Positions 9,337-18,909 of a stretch of DNA of 64,000 nucleotides are shown one piece after another. The position numbers and the translations under genes were made by a program. Position 1 is the first letter of the stretch, and every line of letters begins with the position of its first letter. The notes under the pieces were generated by a model, which searched no databases, was not told the DNA's origin, and was given only the letters and a program-made list of their open reading frames with translations. The stretch is from Methanobacteriales archaeon HGW-Methanobacteriales-1. Lineage in GTDB: Archaea; Methanobacteriota; Methanobacteria; Methanobacteriales; Methanobacteriaceae. The stretch lies in assembly GCA_002839705.1 (NCBI GenBank), contig PGYO01000001.1, forward strand, positions 522,311-586,310, in the 5' to 3' direction.

Positions 9337-10434
9337 TTACCATGGTACTTTTTTTAACCAAGGCTTATAAACTACAGATCCTCTAATAAGTGTGGAAAAT
9401 CTGGGTGATTTATAACCCCACCAGTTATATTTGGCAATTGCTTTACCATATTGTTTGTAAATTCCTTTACCTTTTTTCGCGGTGTTATACAGGATTTTAG
9501 ATTTGTAAATGATTAAAGTACCACCCGCTGCGAAAATTCCACCCCCATAATGCTTGGCTGTATTTTTATATATGGTGGAATAGGTGATTTTGGTCAAATA
9601 ACCACCACTGTAGACTCCACCTCCATCGCTGCCCCCTAAACAAGTGGCAATATTATATGCTATTAAACTTTTAGTTATGCTTACAGTACCCCCAAAATTA
9701 GTGACTCCACCACCAAATTTACCAATGTTGTATCTTATTTTACAATTAGAAATTGTTAAATACCCATTATTACTGAAGATTCCTGCTCCATTGGTATTTC
9801 TTTCTATGGTGGAGTTGATTATGGTCATTGATTTACCCCCGTTAGCAACTCCTGAAACACTTGATTCACCAATCGAGACTTTATTATAACGAATTATACA
9901 ACTGTTTATAACCATTGTACCTGTACTATAGATTCCTCCTGCAGTCCATTTAGCAGTATTATTTTGTACGATACAGTTTTTGATGGTCATAATACCTTTG
10001 TTGTAGATTCCTCCACCTTCATATACGCTCGTACCTTTGCCTCTTTGGATAGTACAATTGTAAATTTTTACATTGGTGTTTTTATTTACAAAAATGACTC
10101 TACCTGTATTTGAACCATCAATTTTGGTTGAGTACTTATTTTCTCCAATAATAATAACGTTTTTTCCTATGTTTAAGTGTTCTTTGTAGGTGCCTTTAGC
10201 TAAATAGATTTTTCCGCCGGAATCTACACGGTATAAAGACTCAGTTATTGTTTTTTTAGGTCCAGTATATCCACTTATAAATGTTGGACTAGTACCATCG
10301 TAACTATCATTCCCATAGTTTCCATTAACATATTGGATTGGACTAGCACTAGATTGCTCTATATTTGCAATGGATAAAACTCCAACTATCAAAAATAATA
10401 TTAAAATAAATGGTTTATAATTTAAATTTTTCAA
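9337..10434 (-). CDS. secreted parallel beta-helix (adhesin-like) protein
   Basis: Protein of 365 residues with a signal peptide (FILILFLIVGVLSIANI). It then has YVNGNYGNDSYDGTSP, the usual N-terminal cap of polymorphic-outer-membrane/pectate-lyase-like repeat proteins, and at least seven beta-helix rungs of the type GGGIYNKGxMTIxNCxIxxNTA. The end, YNWWGYKSPRF...VVYKPWL, is the typical closing motif of methanogen adhesin-like proteins. It is probably a surface protein in the pseudomurein wall or released, involved in adhesion. No membrane anchor is visible, and the chain ends right after the PWL motif, so attachment is unclear. It is followed on the same strand, upstream, by another beta-helix gene. 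Confidence 0.87.
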   Translation of the reverse strand: MKNLNYKPFILILFLIVGVLSIANIEQSSASPIQYVNGNYGNDSYDGTSPTFISGYTGPKKTITESLYRVDSGGKIYLAKGTYKEHLNIGKNVIIIGENKYSTKIDGSNTGRVIFVNKNTNVKIYNCTIQRGKGTSVYEGGGIYNKGIMTIKNCIVQNNTAKWTAGGIYSTGTMVINSCIIRYNKVSIGESSVSGVANGGKSMTIINSTIERNTNGAGIFSNNGYLTISNCKIRYNIGKFGGGVTNFGGTVSITKSLIAYNIATCLGGSDGGGVYSGGYLTKITYSTIYKNTAKHYGGGIFAAGGTLIIYKSKILYNTAKKGKGIYKQYGKAIAKYNWWGYKSPRFSTLIRGSVVYKPWLKKVPW

Positions 10435-10572
10435 TCAGCTTCCCCCATTATTATAACTAATACTATATTCGTTATATATAATATAAATTTTATGGGGAAC
10501 TTTTAAAATAGAATTTTAATTTTTGATTATAAATATATTAAAAATAAATTATTTTAAAAAAAGAATATAAAA

Positions 10573-10597
10573 AAAATAGTCATTTAAAGACTATTTT
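10573..10597 (-). terminator. hairpin followed by T-run at 3' end of the large beta-helix gene
   Basis: On the minus strand the stem GAAAATAGTC/GACTATTTT overlaps the stop codon and is followed by eight T residues. This is a classic terminator arrangement. In Archaea the T-run alone may suffice, so the stem could instead protect the 3' end. Confidence 0.55.
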
Positions 10598-13314
10598 CTA
10601 ATATTTCCCTTCTTATTGCCACTGGCCTTATTTTTTACTACTACAGATCCCCGACCTTTAGAATAAATCCCATAATATTTATTCTTTTTAACAATGTTTC
10701 TACCAATCTTGGCCTTTATGCCGGTAGAATAAATTCCATTGTTTTTGTTGTAGGAAACTGTGTTATCAGCGATTAGTACATACTTGGATTTGGAATATAT
10801 TCCGTTTTTGTAGTTACTGTTAATTTTATTGTAATATATCTGGCTAGAAGATCCGGCCGAATATACTCCATTACCCTTATTGGAGTAAATATTGTTTTTA
10901 ACTATCTTGGAAGAAGCACCCAGAGAATAAACTCCATACTTTGCATTGGAATATATTTTACTCATATACACTATGGCTTTTGATCCTTTGGAATATACTC
11001 CATTCATATTTTTATAAATGGTACTGTTGTATACAAAGCCCTGTGAACCATAGAATATGATTCCATTTAATTTATTGGAGTAAACCGTTAAATTCTGGAA
11101 GTAAGGTTTATATCCTGTGGAGTATACTCCATTTAAATTATTGTTGGATATTACTGAGTTAAAAATCTCAACTATACTTCCGGTGGTGTAGATTCCATTT
11201 TTTTTATTGTACTGGGATTGGATACTTATTAATCTTGTATTGTACCCGGTGGAATAAACTCCATGGAAGGTATTGCCATAGCTCATCACTCCAGATAATA
11301 ATGCCTTGTATCCGGTGGTGTAGATTCCATTTTGTTTATTGTACATGGAATAAATATTAGTTAAATTTGTTTGGGATCCACTGGAATAGATTCCATTTTG
11401 GCCATTATTTTGGGCTAAAACATACAACCAAATATACGTATAATCTCCTAAAGATGCAATACCGTTTTGAGCATTGTTTGATGCATTTTGAATATAATAT
11501 ATATTAGCATATTTTCCGGAAGATAATATTCCATTCTGTTTATTGTGGGTGGCATTGTAAATAAAGGATATGGTGGCATTGTTTCCTGTAGAGAATATTC
11601 CATTGTTTCCATTGAATTGAACGTCCATAGAACTGAGCTGAGCATTTGTTCCGGTGGAATATACTCCATTTAATTTATTGCCCCATAGGGTGCACCCGGA
11701 TATGTAATTACTTGAACCAGATTCATAAATACCATTTTTAGTGTTATTATTCGCAGTAATGGAAGTTATTGAATTCCCAATACTGGTAATATTAACCCCA
11801 GAATGGCCATTAAAATAGGTATAGGCAGTACTGATTTTTGCATTATTTCCGGTGGAATAGATTCCATTCATATCATTATAACTGGCCGTAGTACCACTTA
11901 TGGTGGCGTTAGTTCCTTTAGAATAAACACCATGTTCATGGTTGAAATATGCAGAATTAGAACTCATATTGGCCTGAGATCCATTGGAATAGATACCGGA
12001 TTTGGAATTACTGATAGCACTATTATTGTACAAACTCGCATTATTACCGGAAGAGCTTATTCCATGGTTAGTATTGTAATTAACCTGATTACTGTTTATT
12101 TTACTGTTATTTCCTGAGGACCTTATTCCATTCTGGCCGCTGTAATTAATGACGTTGTTGTTTATAGTATTGTTATCTCCAGAAGAGCTTACTCCGTCTT
12201 GGCCGCTGTAATTAATGACGTTGTTGTTTATAGTATTGTTATCTCCAGTAGATTTTACAGCAGATAAAGTACTATTTTTGATACTATTATGGGATATGGT
12301 TACATTACTGGCTGATATTAGAATACCGTCCCGAGGAGAGGTGACAATGGTGTTGTTGTCTATAATAGAATTATTTCCATCTACACTGAGAGAACCATTA
12401 ATATTGAATCCAGAGATATTAGTGTTGTTGGCCGTATTTAGAACATGTATAATGTCACTGGTACCATTGCTGGTGAGGTTGACGCTTCCATTGGCTATGA
12501 TGGCCACTGGTTTATTCAGGATGATGGTCACATTCTCATAGATTCCTTCTAGGAAGGTGAAGATATCTCCATCCTGAAATGTGTAGTCGGTTCCATTCAA
12601 GTTGAAGGTGTCGGCTATTCCAGTACTGTTGAATATGCTGGTGTAGGTGGTGTTATCCACCAAGAAGTTTCTGAAGATGTGGTTGTTGTTGATTATGGCA
12701 TCTGCACCAGTGGAATTGATCCCATGGTCATTATATGCATAGATGGTGTTTCCGGTGATGGTAGTGTTGTTGCCCGTGGACCTTACTCCATATTGCTGGT
12801 TATAGACCAAAGTGTTATTGATGATGTTAGTATTGTTTCCAGCGGTGTTGATACCAGAAAGGTTACTGTTTTTTATTTTGTTGTTGAATACGGTGACATT
12901 GTTACTGTTTATGACTATACCATCGTGTGTGGAGGCATTAATGGAGTTGTTGTTAAGAGTAACATTATCTGCAGAGACATTCAAGGAACCGTTAATATTG
13001 AATCCAGTAACATTGGAATACAGGGAAGTATTTAAAATCTGTATAACATCGAATGTACCGTTATTGGTGAGGAAGGCACCACTGCTACTTATGATATTGA
13101 CGGTTTTATCCAGGATGATTACTACATTCTCATAGATTCCGTCTAGGAAGGTGAATATATCTCCGTCCTGGAAGGTGTGATCTCCATCACCCGAATTGAA
13201 TGTGTCAGCAATTCCGGTACTGTTGAACACATTCATATAAGTAGTATTGTTCACAGTATAATTGGCCGCCGAGGCCGTACTGGCCATGGCAAATAGGGCC
13301 AGGGCCATTATCAT
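10591..13314 (-). CDS. large secreted beta-helix repeat (NosD/PbH1-type) surface protein
   Basis: Protein of at least 907 residues. After a hydrophobic leader (ALALFAMASTASA) there are two homologous blocks, each starting TxxxxFNSTGIADTFN and containing FQDGDIFTFL-GIYEN. About 25 rungs of 22-24 residues follow, built on NGIYSTGxNAxIS and alternating with Asn/Tyr-rich strands. This is a parallel beta-helix surface protein, probably adhesive. Two neighbouring rungs are almost identical at DNA level (66-bp period, 12134-12248), indicating recent repeat expansion. The ATG used here (13314) has no ribosome-binding site and leaves a signal peptide without its basic start. The open frame continues upstream through KKIIFT to a pair of ATA codons preceded by AGGGGG, with a TAA just before it, so the true start is probably AUA at 13347-13350. 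Confidence 0.88.
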   Translation of the reverse strand: MIMALALFAMASTASAANYTVNNTTYMNVFNSTGIADTFNSGDGDHTFQDGDIFTFLDGIYENVVIILDKTVNIISSSGAFLTNNGTFDVIQILNTSLYSNVTGFNINGSLNVSADNVTLNNNSINASTHDGIVINSNNVTVFNNKIKNSNLSGINTAGNNTNIINNTLVYNQQYGVRSTGNNTTITGNTIYAYNDHGINSTGADAIINNNHIFRNFLVDNTTYTSIFNSTGIADTFNLNGTDYTFQDGDIFTFLEGIYENVTIILNKPVAIIANGSVNLTSNGTSDIIHVLNTANNTNISGFNINGSLSVDGNNSIIDNNTIVTSPRDGILISASNVTISHNSIKNSTLSAVKSTGDNNTINNNVINYSGQDGVSSSGDNNTINNNVINYSGQNGIRSSGNNSKINSNQVNYNTNHGISSSGNNASLYNNSAISNSKSGIYSNGSQANMSSNSAYFNHEHGVYSKGTNATISGTTASYNDMNGIYSTGNNAKISTAYTYFNGHSGVNITSIGNSITSITANNNTKNGIYESGSSNYISGCTLWGNKLNGVYSTGTNAQLSSMDVQFNGNNGIFSTGNNATISFIYNATHNKQNGILSSGKYANIYYIQNASNNAQNGIASLGDYTYIWLYVLAQNNGQNGIYSSGSQTNLTNIYSMYNKQNGIYTTGYKALLSGVMSYGNTFHGVYSTGYNTRLISIQSQYNKKNGIYTTGSIVEIFNSVISNNNLNGVYSTGYKPYFQNLTVYSNKLNGIIFYGSQGFVYNSTIYKNMNGVYSKGSKAIVYMSKIYSNAKYGVYSLGASSKIVKNNIYSNKGNGVYSAGSSSQIYYNKINSNYKNGIYSKSKYVLIADNTVSYNKNNGIYSTGIKAKIGRNIVKKNKYYGIYSKGRGSVVVKNKASGNKKGNIRK

Positions 13315-13625
13315 GGTGAATATTATTTTCTTTTGAAATGAACTTATTATATTGCCCCCTTATTTTGGCTAATTGGTAAAAATTAATTTCTAGTTAATAG
13401 ATTATTTTTAGGCCATGTTTATATTTAAATATTTTCATGAAAAGGAGTATTACCTTTTTTTAGGAGGTTTAATTTATTTAATTTAAAAATAAATGATTTA
13501 AAAGGATTATTTCATTAATAAAATAGCCATAGGAGTTATTTTTTATTTATTTATTGAACAAAAAATAGATCTTATAAATTTTGAATTTCTTAAATGTAAA
13601 CAAATTATACACTTGATTAATTTTT
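13315..13625. other. intergenic region holding the GGGGG ribosome-binding site of the beta-helix gene
   Basis: Upstream of the beta-helix gene, the minus strand reads TAA-GGGGGC-AAT-ATA-ATA in frame (13345-13362). The strong G-run pairs with 16S rRNA at the correct distance for one of the ATA codons, while the first ATG is over 40 bases away. The remaining 250 bp are AT-rich and contain no gene that I can support. Confidence 0.5.
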
Positions 13626-14633
13626 TTAATTCAAAAACTTCTTAACTTCTTTATCAAAATCTGAAGTGTATTCTTTATCCTGTAATTTTCTGAACTCTTC
13701 AAATTCTTTACCTGCTATTTCCTTGGCCACTTCAGCAGTAATTTTACCAGAATCCGCTAATATTTCATATTCATTAAATTTTAAAAAAGCATCTAATTTT
13801 CCTATCCAGTCTTTCATGGACATTATTTTATGTCTTCTGGCCTGATTTTCAGCATAATCTAAATACATACTCACTATATTGTTTAATTCAGATATTTCTT
13901 CTTTATCTAAATAATTCTTGGCAATAATTACGTCTCTTTTTAAAATTTTACCTTCTGGTGAGTTTTTCCAGTTAGTAAGGCCCATATTCTTTTTATTATG
14001 ATTGGCCCGGTCTATAATTAATTCTGCCGCTGTATGTTCAGTTATGGCCCAATGCAATTTATTTTGAACAGTTGCATAAAAAGTTCTAGTTAATTCTGAA
14101 TCTTTATCATAATCATGACTGCACTGGGAATAAATATCCGTAATTTTTTGATAAAATCTTCTTTCACTGGCCCTTATTTCTTTAATACGATCTAATAATT
14201 CATCAAAATAATCTTGGCCAAATCGGGTACCGTTTTTTAAGAGTTCGTCATCCAGGACAAAACCCTTAATGATGTATTCTTTTAAAGTTTGGGTGGCCCA
14301 TATACGGAATTGTGTGGCCTGTTTAGAGTTTACTCGATAGCCGATGGCGATTATGGCATCTAGATTGTAATATTTTACTTTATAATTTTTTCCATCACTT
14401 GCAGTTGTCCGGAATTTCCGGATAACTGATTGTTCAGATAATTCCTCAGTTTTAAATATATTGTTCAAATGTTCACTGATTGTTCTAACATTTACACCAA
14501 ATAATTCAGACATGGTCTTTTGGGTCAACCACATAGTTTCATCTTTTAAAAGTACTTCGACGGTAGCTGCACCTTCATTTCCTTTATAAAGAACTATAGT
14601 ATTTGTTTGCATATTCGGCAGATTAGAACTCAT
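13626..14633 (-). CDS. RhuM family protein (virulence-associated, KilA-N-like N-terminus)
   Basis: Protein of 335 residues. The order TIVLYKGNEGAATVEVLLKDETMWLTQKTMSELFGV, a winged-helix-like segment with HLNNIFKTEEL and SVIRKF, then YYNLDAIIAIGYRVNS, QFRIWATQTLKEYIIKGFVLDD, and FYATVQNKLHWAI, is diagnostic of the RhuM family. The N-terminal part resembles phage Bro/KilA DNA-binding domains. The family is widely transferred between genomes and often sits next to restriction systems, and its molecular role is not settled. It forms the left border of the minus-strand defence island. There is 194 bp between it and the nuclease gene upstream, so it is probably transcribed separately. Confidence 0.88.
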   Translation of the reverse strand: MSSNLPNMQTNTIVLYKGNEGAATVEVLLKDETMWLTQKTMSELFGVNVRTISEHLNNIFKTEELSEQSVIRKFRTTASDGKNYKVKYYNLDAIIAIGYRVNSKQATQFRIWATQTLKEYIIKGFVLDDELLKNGTRFGQDYFDELLDRIKEIRASERRFYQKITDIYSQCSHDYDKDSELTRTFYATVQNKLHWAITEHTAAELIIDRANHNKKNMGLTNWKNSPEGKILKRDVIIAKNYLDKEEISELNNIVSMYLDYAENQARRHKIMSMKDWIGKLDAFLKFNEYEILADSGKITAEVAKEIAGKEFEEFRKLQDKEYTSDFDKEVKKFLN

Positions 14634-14827
14634 GATAAGTCATCTCTATTCTTATTTAATTTTTATAATAATATGTCACTCGATAATATTATATCCTTGA
14701 GGAAGAGCAAATGGAAAGTATTTTCTTTATTCTTTAATTTAAGAAATTATTATAAAAATCAAATTTATATTCCAGCTTTTCTAGATCTGGCCCATTTTCA
14801 GGATATTAGTTTCATATTTCATCTCAT

Positions 14828-16018
14828 TTAAGGAACACTAAACCGCTGAGAGCTCGGCTCTGGATTATTACAAAATGTTTTAAAATCACAAGCATCACAA
14901 GTCCTCTTCTCCGGCCTAGGATGCCAAGATTTTTGAATACCGGCCCCATTAATCTCGGCCACCGTGCACTTTTCAATATCTTCCACCACATTGTCAAATT
15001 CTCTTAAAGAATGCTGTATTGATTCATAATCCATATCTATCAACCTAATGGATCTTTTTATCTTAAAATTATCTGATAATTCTGGAATATCTTTTTTAGA
15101 ATTCCATTTTAAAATTTTATTCTTATCCTCACCTAAAGGCATGACATCGGTGTTTTCACTCATAACATCGGCTTTTATATCTCCAATATCTCCCTTAAAT
15201 GGAACTAATTCGTTTAAATAAAATAATATTCCCTTAGCCACAGGATTAGAATCATTTTGCATGGATCTAAGCCAAGAATAGGTTAAGACTTGCCATTGGT
15301 GATGATTCCAAGAGGGAGAATTAACTGGTGGTCTTTTCATACCCTTGTAATCAATAATGATCTCGTAATTTTTAGAATCAAATGATTCCACTTTTTTCTT
15401 AAAAATAGGGTCTTCTTCTAATATTTTTAAAATAAGGTTAGATGAAGAGGAGTGGACTTCCATATTAACTGAACTTAAAACATCAATAACCCCGGTGATT
15501 CCATAGTAATTAGATCGGCTTATACCTTTTTGATATTGGGGCATGTCTCTTATACCCTTTAATCTAACCTCGGCATCATCAATTAATGGGAATAAATGAG
15601 GCCCCCAGGTATTGATAGCTGCTTCAGCTCTTTGACTGGCCACTAATTTATGTGGATGTTCCAAGTCGTCGCAGAATCCTTGTTGGTGACCTTCTTCATA
15701 ATAAGGACAAAATAGGTTGGATGGTGGATATAAACCTCTTGATCTAAGTCTTTTATCAATGAGTTCTTCAATGGACCTAATTTGGGTCTTCCAATCCCAA
15801 GGGAATTCTTTTAAATCTTTATCTCTCCACTGGAGATAGGCCTCTTCCATAACTCCGTGAATAAATTCCCCGAACCACAATTGGATAGGCATGGATGGTG
15901 GAAGTGTTCCTTTATTCTGGTAACGATACTGGAGCCCACAAGTTAAATAAGATAATAAATCTCCGGTAAGGGAATATTCTGGAATTATATATGGTTTGGA
16001 TCTAACTGATAAACTCAT
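14828..16018 (-). CDS. PD-(D/E)XK nuclease with Fe-S cluster (Cas4/AddB-like)
   Basis: Protein of about 396 residues. The RecB-type core is visible as GITGVIDVLSS (Asp ligand) and YEIIIDYKGMKRP (D-x-K). Four cysteines are placed as in Cas4/AddB Fe-S nucleases: one near residue 27-30 in SYLTCGLQYRY and three at the end in CDACDFKTFC. A Q-tyrosine motif follows (HHQWQVLTYSW). It should act as an exonuclease or end-processing nuclease together with the UvrD-type helicase encoded 70 bp upstream on the same strand. This parallels bacterial AddAB and Cas4-helicase pairs. ATG at 16018 is preferred because AGGTGA precedes it by five bases; the upstream GTG is part of that motif. A role in repair or defence is inferred from context. 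Confidence 0.85.
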   Translation of the reverse strand: MSLSVRSKPYIIPEYSLTGDLLSYLTCGLQYRYQNKGTLPPSMPIQLWFGEFIHGVMEEAYLQWRDKDLKEFPWDWKTQIRSIEELIDKRLRSRGLYPPSNLFCPYYEEGHQQGFCDDLEHPHKLVASQRAEAAINTWGPHLFPLIDDAEVRLKGIRDMPQYQKGISRSNYYGITGVIDVLSSVNMEVHSSSSNLILKILEEDPIFKKKVESFDSKNYEIIIDYKGMKRPPVNSPSWNHHQWQVLTYSWLRSMQNDSNPVAKGILFYLNELVPFKGDIGDIKADVMSENTDVMPLGEDKNKILKWNSKKDIPELSDNFKIKRSIRLIDMDYESIQHSLREFDNVVEDIEKCTVAEINGAGIQKSWHPRPEKRTCDACDFKTFCNNPEPSSQRFSVP

Positions 16019-16097
16019 AATGGTCACCTTCTAAATCTTTAACGGTTTTTAGTCCATTTTTTAAATAAATATTTCTGTAAGGTTATTTTAACCCATT

Positions 16098-18455
16098 TTA
16101 AATAAATAAAATCTCCTTTAGCCCGATGCAATTATTATTCCTATCCCAACCACTGGCCACATTAGGAATGGTTCTAGGGCCTTGTTGTGTCGTATAGCCT
16201 TCCATAACTGGTTTTAAACCAACTAATAGTAGAACGTCTTGTGAACGACTAAAGGCCACAAAATATAACCTACTCAGATCGTCAAAGGCTCGATCTTTAG
16301 AATCTCTACCTGGAACACCTAATGGTGAAAATTCTCTCAGTTCATCCTCTAAATTACAAGATTTTCCTCCTTCGTGGGGATAGCGCTTGAAGGCTTGGGC
16401 TATATGGTTCATTCTAAAATCAGAACCAATATCTACCACTACTAATGGAAATTCTAAGCCCTTAGCTTGATGAATAGACATTATATTTATTCGGTTATCT
16501 GGTAGGGTGTCTAATAGGCCTTCGTCCACATCAATGGCTCCGGTGGCTATGGGAACAAATATATTCCAAATAGCCTCAGAAACTGATTTTTGTTCCAGCT
16601 CTGGAATTTCTGTGTCAAATATTATTTCAGCCCCAAAACTACTGAAAAGTCCCGTTTGTGAAATGGTACGAGTTATAGCCTCTAAATAAACCAGTCCCTC
16701 CACATCCTCTTGCATAGGCTTAATCCAAGTAACTAATTTATAGGCCAGTTCCATAATGGTGATTTCTCTTTTCCAGGATTTTCTACCAAGAGGTTTTCTA
16801 TTTTGCCAGGAAGAAACGAATTGAGTTAATGATACAGGATTATTAGGTTCGGGATTAGTTTCTACATATTCCTGGGCCTTTTGTCTCCAGATGGTCATTC
16901 TTTTTTTAGCACTGTGGGGTAATTTCTCAATTTCTTTTTGATAAACACACCCGGGATCAATGCACTCTAATATGAGACCACATAAAATTTCGGATTCGTA
17001 TATTCGCTCTAGATTTTGGCCTCGGGGATTGAATACTGGAATTTCGGGGTTTCCTTTTAATAATTCCTCTCTTAATATTAAAGGTAATTTCTTCTTTTTA
17101 CCTCCACTAAGTTCCTGGGGAGAACTGGAGAGAATAGAAATATCAGTGGGAGAACCTTCTTGAGGGTCTACTTGGATTAATAGTGATTTTCCCTGATGTT
17201 TTATAGTTACTCCCTTACCATAGACTACATCTTTAATGAATTTACTCAAATCCTGGGCCAAACTATGAGTATCTTCTCTAAACATACCTAAAATAGGGAA
17301 ATCACTGTAATTAGGATTTCTGGCCGGTTCTATGACTGGTTTATCTTTAACTCTAACTTGCTGGAACTGGGGGTCTAATTGAGCAAAGTGATTGCAAAGC
17401 TTTACAATACTCTCGGTGGACCTATAATTTTTAGAAAGATTAATTAATTCAGGTTTAATATTTAATTGAGTTTCAATTCTTTCTTTAAAATTAGTAAATA
17501 AATCTACAGTAGCTCCTCTAAATCTATAAAGTGATTGATCATCATCTCCTACTACCGTGACACTGCCCTGATTTTCAATGGCCGCTTGAGCCAGATAGAA
17601 GTAAATTTGCTCTTGTAAAAGATTAGTATCCTGGTATTCATCTACTAAGACTAATTTTAAGTTAGAAAGAAAATCATTTAATTTGCCAGTTTCTAGTTTA
17701 TTTAAAAATTCTTCTTCTAACATGGCAAAATCATATAATAATCGGGACTCTAATTCATGTATATAATCGGCAATGGCCTCACAGGCTATTTTGGCCCCAG
17801 GATGTTCATGTTCACATTTAAGCTTATCAAAATCCACCTGATCATAATACATCCGATCCTTAATTTCTAAAAGCATTTTACTCATTTCAGAAACATTAAA
17901 ATTGTATTTAGTCCCTCTGATTTTTACTAAAAACTCTTTTAAATCTTTTTCATGGTGCCGGTCTTTATCAAAAAGGCCCACCCTCATCATGAGGGCATTG
18001 GCCACAAATCCTTCAATTACTACAGGCGGTGGAGAACCTGGGGCCCGATGAGTTTTTAGAATGTCTTCGGATATGCTATCTAGGGTTCCGGTGATTATTT
18101 GATTAAAATCCAGGGTTTTCAGTTTAGGATGGATTTTTTCATGACGGGGGTCTGCTAATAGCTCTTGTTTTATTTGGTCTCCCCAGGAGAGAATTCTAGA
18201 ACGCATTTCTGCTGCAGCTTTACGGGTAAAAGTAGTGGCCAAAATGCTGGATGGGGTGATATCATCGACTAAAATGAATTTAAGAATTTTAAGAACCATG
18301 ACCGTAGTTTTTCCACTGCCAGGGCCCGCCACTATGAATAGGGATTCATTTTTATGTGCGGAGATGGCCTGGTTTTGCGGTGGGTTCTGGTCTTCTTGGA
18401 TGTTTCTTCCTAGTTTTTGGATTACTATTTGTTCGAATTGAGGCCAGTTGATCAT
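16098..18455 (-). CDS. UvrD/AddA-like superfamily 1 helicase
   Basis: Protein of 785 residues with a full motif set: QNQAISA (Q-motif), AGPGSGKTT (residues 43-51), TFTRKAAAEMRSRI, LVDEYQDTNLLQ, GDDDQSLYRFRGA, LSKNYRSTESIV, IMSIHQAKGLEFP and RLYFVAFSRSQDVLLLVGL. It therefore unwinds DNA using ATP. Unlike the helicase at the left edge of the window it carries no fused nuclease; the Fe-S nuclease downstream probably supplies it in trans. A large insertion (residues about 380-560) replaces the usual 2B domain. The two genes look like one operon, separated by 165 bp from the McrBC cluster. Helicase assignment is firm; participation in antiviral defence is inferred. Confidence 0.93.
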   Translation of the reverse strand: MINWPQFEQIVIQKLGRNIQEDQNPPQNQAISAHKNESLFIVAGPGSGKTTVMVLKILKFILVDDITPSSILATTFTRKAAAEMRSRILSWGDQIKQELLADPRHEKIHPKLKTLDFNQIITGTLDSISEDILKTHRAPGSPPPVVIEGFVANALMMRVGLFDKDRHHEKDLKEFLVKIRGTKYNFNVSEMSKMLLEIKDRMYYDQVDFDKLKCEHEHPGAKIACEAIADYIHELESRLLYDFAMLEEEFLNKLETGKLNDFLSNLKLVLVDEYQDTNLLQEQIYFYLAQAAIENQGSVTVVGDDDQSLYRFRGATVDLFTNFKERIETQLNIKPELINLSKNYRSTESIVKLCNHFAQLDPQFQQVRVKDKPVIEPARNPNYSDFPILGMFREDTHSLAQDLSKFIKDVVYGKGVTIKHQGKSLLIQVDPQEGSPTDISILSSSPQELSGGKKKKLPLILREELLKGNPEIPVFNPRGQNLERIYESEILCGLILECIDPGCVYQKEIEKLPHSAKKRMTIWRQKAQEYVETNPEPNNPVSLTQFVSSWQNRKPLGRKSWKREITIMELAYKLVTWIKPMQEDVEGLVYLEAITRTISQTGLFSSFGAEIIFDTEIPELEQKSVSEAIWNIFVPIATGAIDVDEGLLDTLPDNRINIMSIHQAKGLEFPLVVVDIGSDFRMNHIAQAFKRYPHEGGKSCNLEDELREFSPLGVPGRDSKDRAFDDLSRLYFVAFSRSQDVLLLVGLKPVMEGYTTQQGPRTIPNVASGWDRNNNCIGLKEILFI

Positions 18456-18620
18456 TTTAGCACCATAAATTATACATAGATTATCAAAGATTATAGTTAT
18501 TATATGAAATGTACTGGTATCTTATTTATTAATTTATAGGTTTTGATGATGTGTATTATGATATTTTGTATGCTAAAATAAGAACGAATATTGTATTTCT
18601 ATGAATCGAAAAATCTTAAA

Positions 18621-18893
18621 TTATTGATCAATAAATTTTACTTCTAAAATATTTGCTATTAATACAATATCGTCATCATCATAGTTTTCTAATGAATCAC
18701 TATTTTCAAATTTGTCTATTTCATAGAAACTCATTAAATATTCAATTTCTTTATTGTTTCTAACTGATTTTACTTCAATTTCTTCAGGTTCACTATCTAA
18801 AACAAAGGGCATGAAATCATAATCATCTAAAACCCCAATTCTTTGTTTTAATTCTCCTATTTCATTTTCATTCATTAAAAACACAGCTTTCAT
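18621..18893 (-). CDS. small acidic protein at the end of the McrBC operon
   Basis: Protein of 90 residues, strongly acidic toward the C-terminus (ENYDDDDIVL), with no recognised family, signal peptide or membrane segment. It begins 16 bp after the McrC-like gene, with a good GGAGTGA ribosome-binding site, so it is likely co-transcribed with mcrBC. Its acidity could suit a DNA-mimic or a regulator of the nuclease, but nothing in the sequence proves this. Confidence 0.6.
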   Translation of the reverse strand: MKAVFLMNENEIGELKQRIGVLDDYDFMPFVLDSEPEEIEVKSVRNNKEIEYLMSFYEIDKFENSDSLENYDDDDIVLIANILEVKFIDQ

Positions 18894-18909
18894 TTTATCA
18901 CTCCTTATT

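Noticed and set aside
10591..13314. Regular short repeats as a CRISPR array
   Set aside because: The period is 66-72 bp in a coding frame with conserved glycine-rich rungs, and spacers are not unique; these are protein repeats.
14828..18455. Cas4-like nuclease as part of a CRISPR-Cas locus
   Set aside because: There is no Cas1, Cas2 or effector gene and no repeat-spacer array anywhere in the window.
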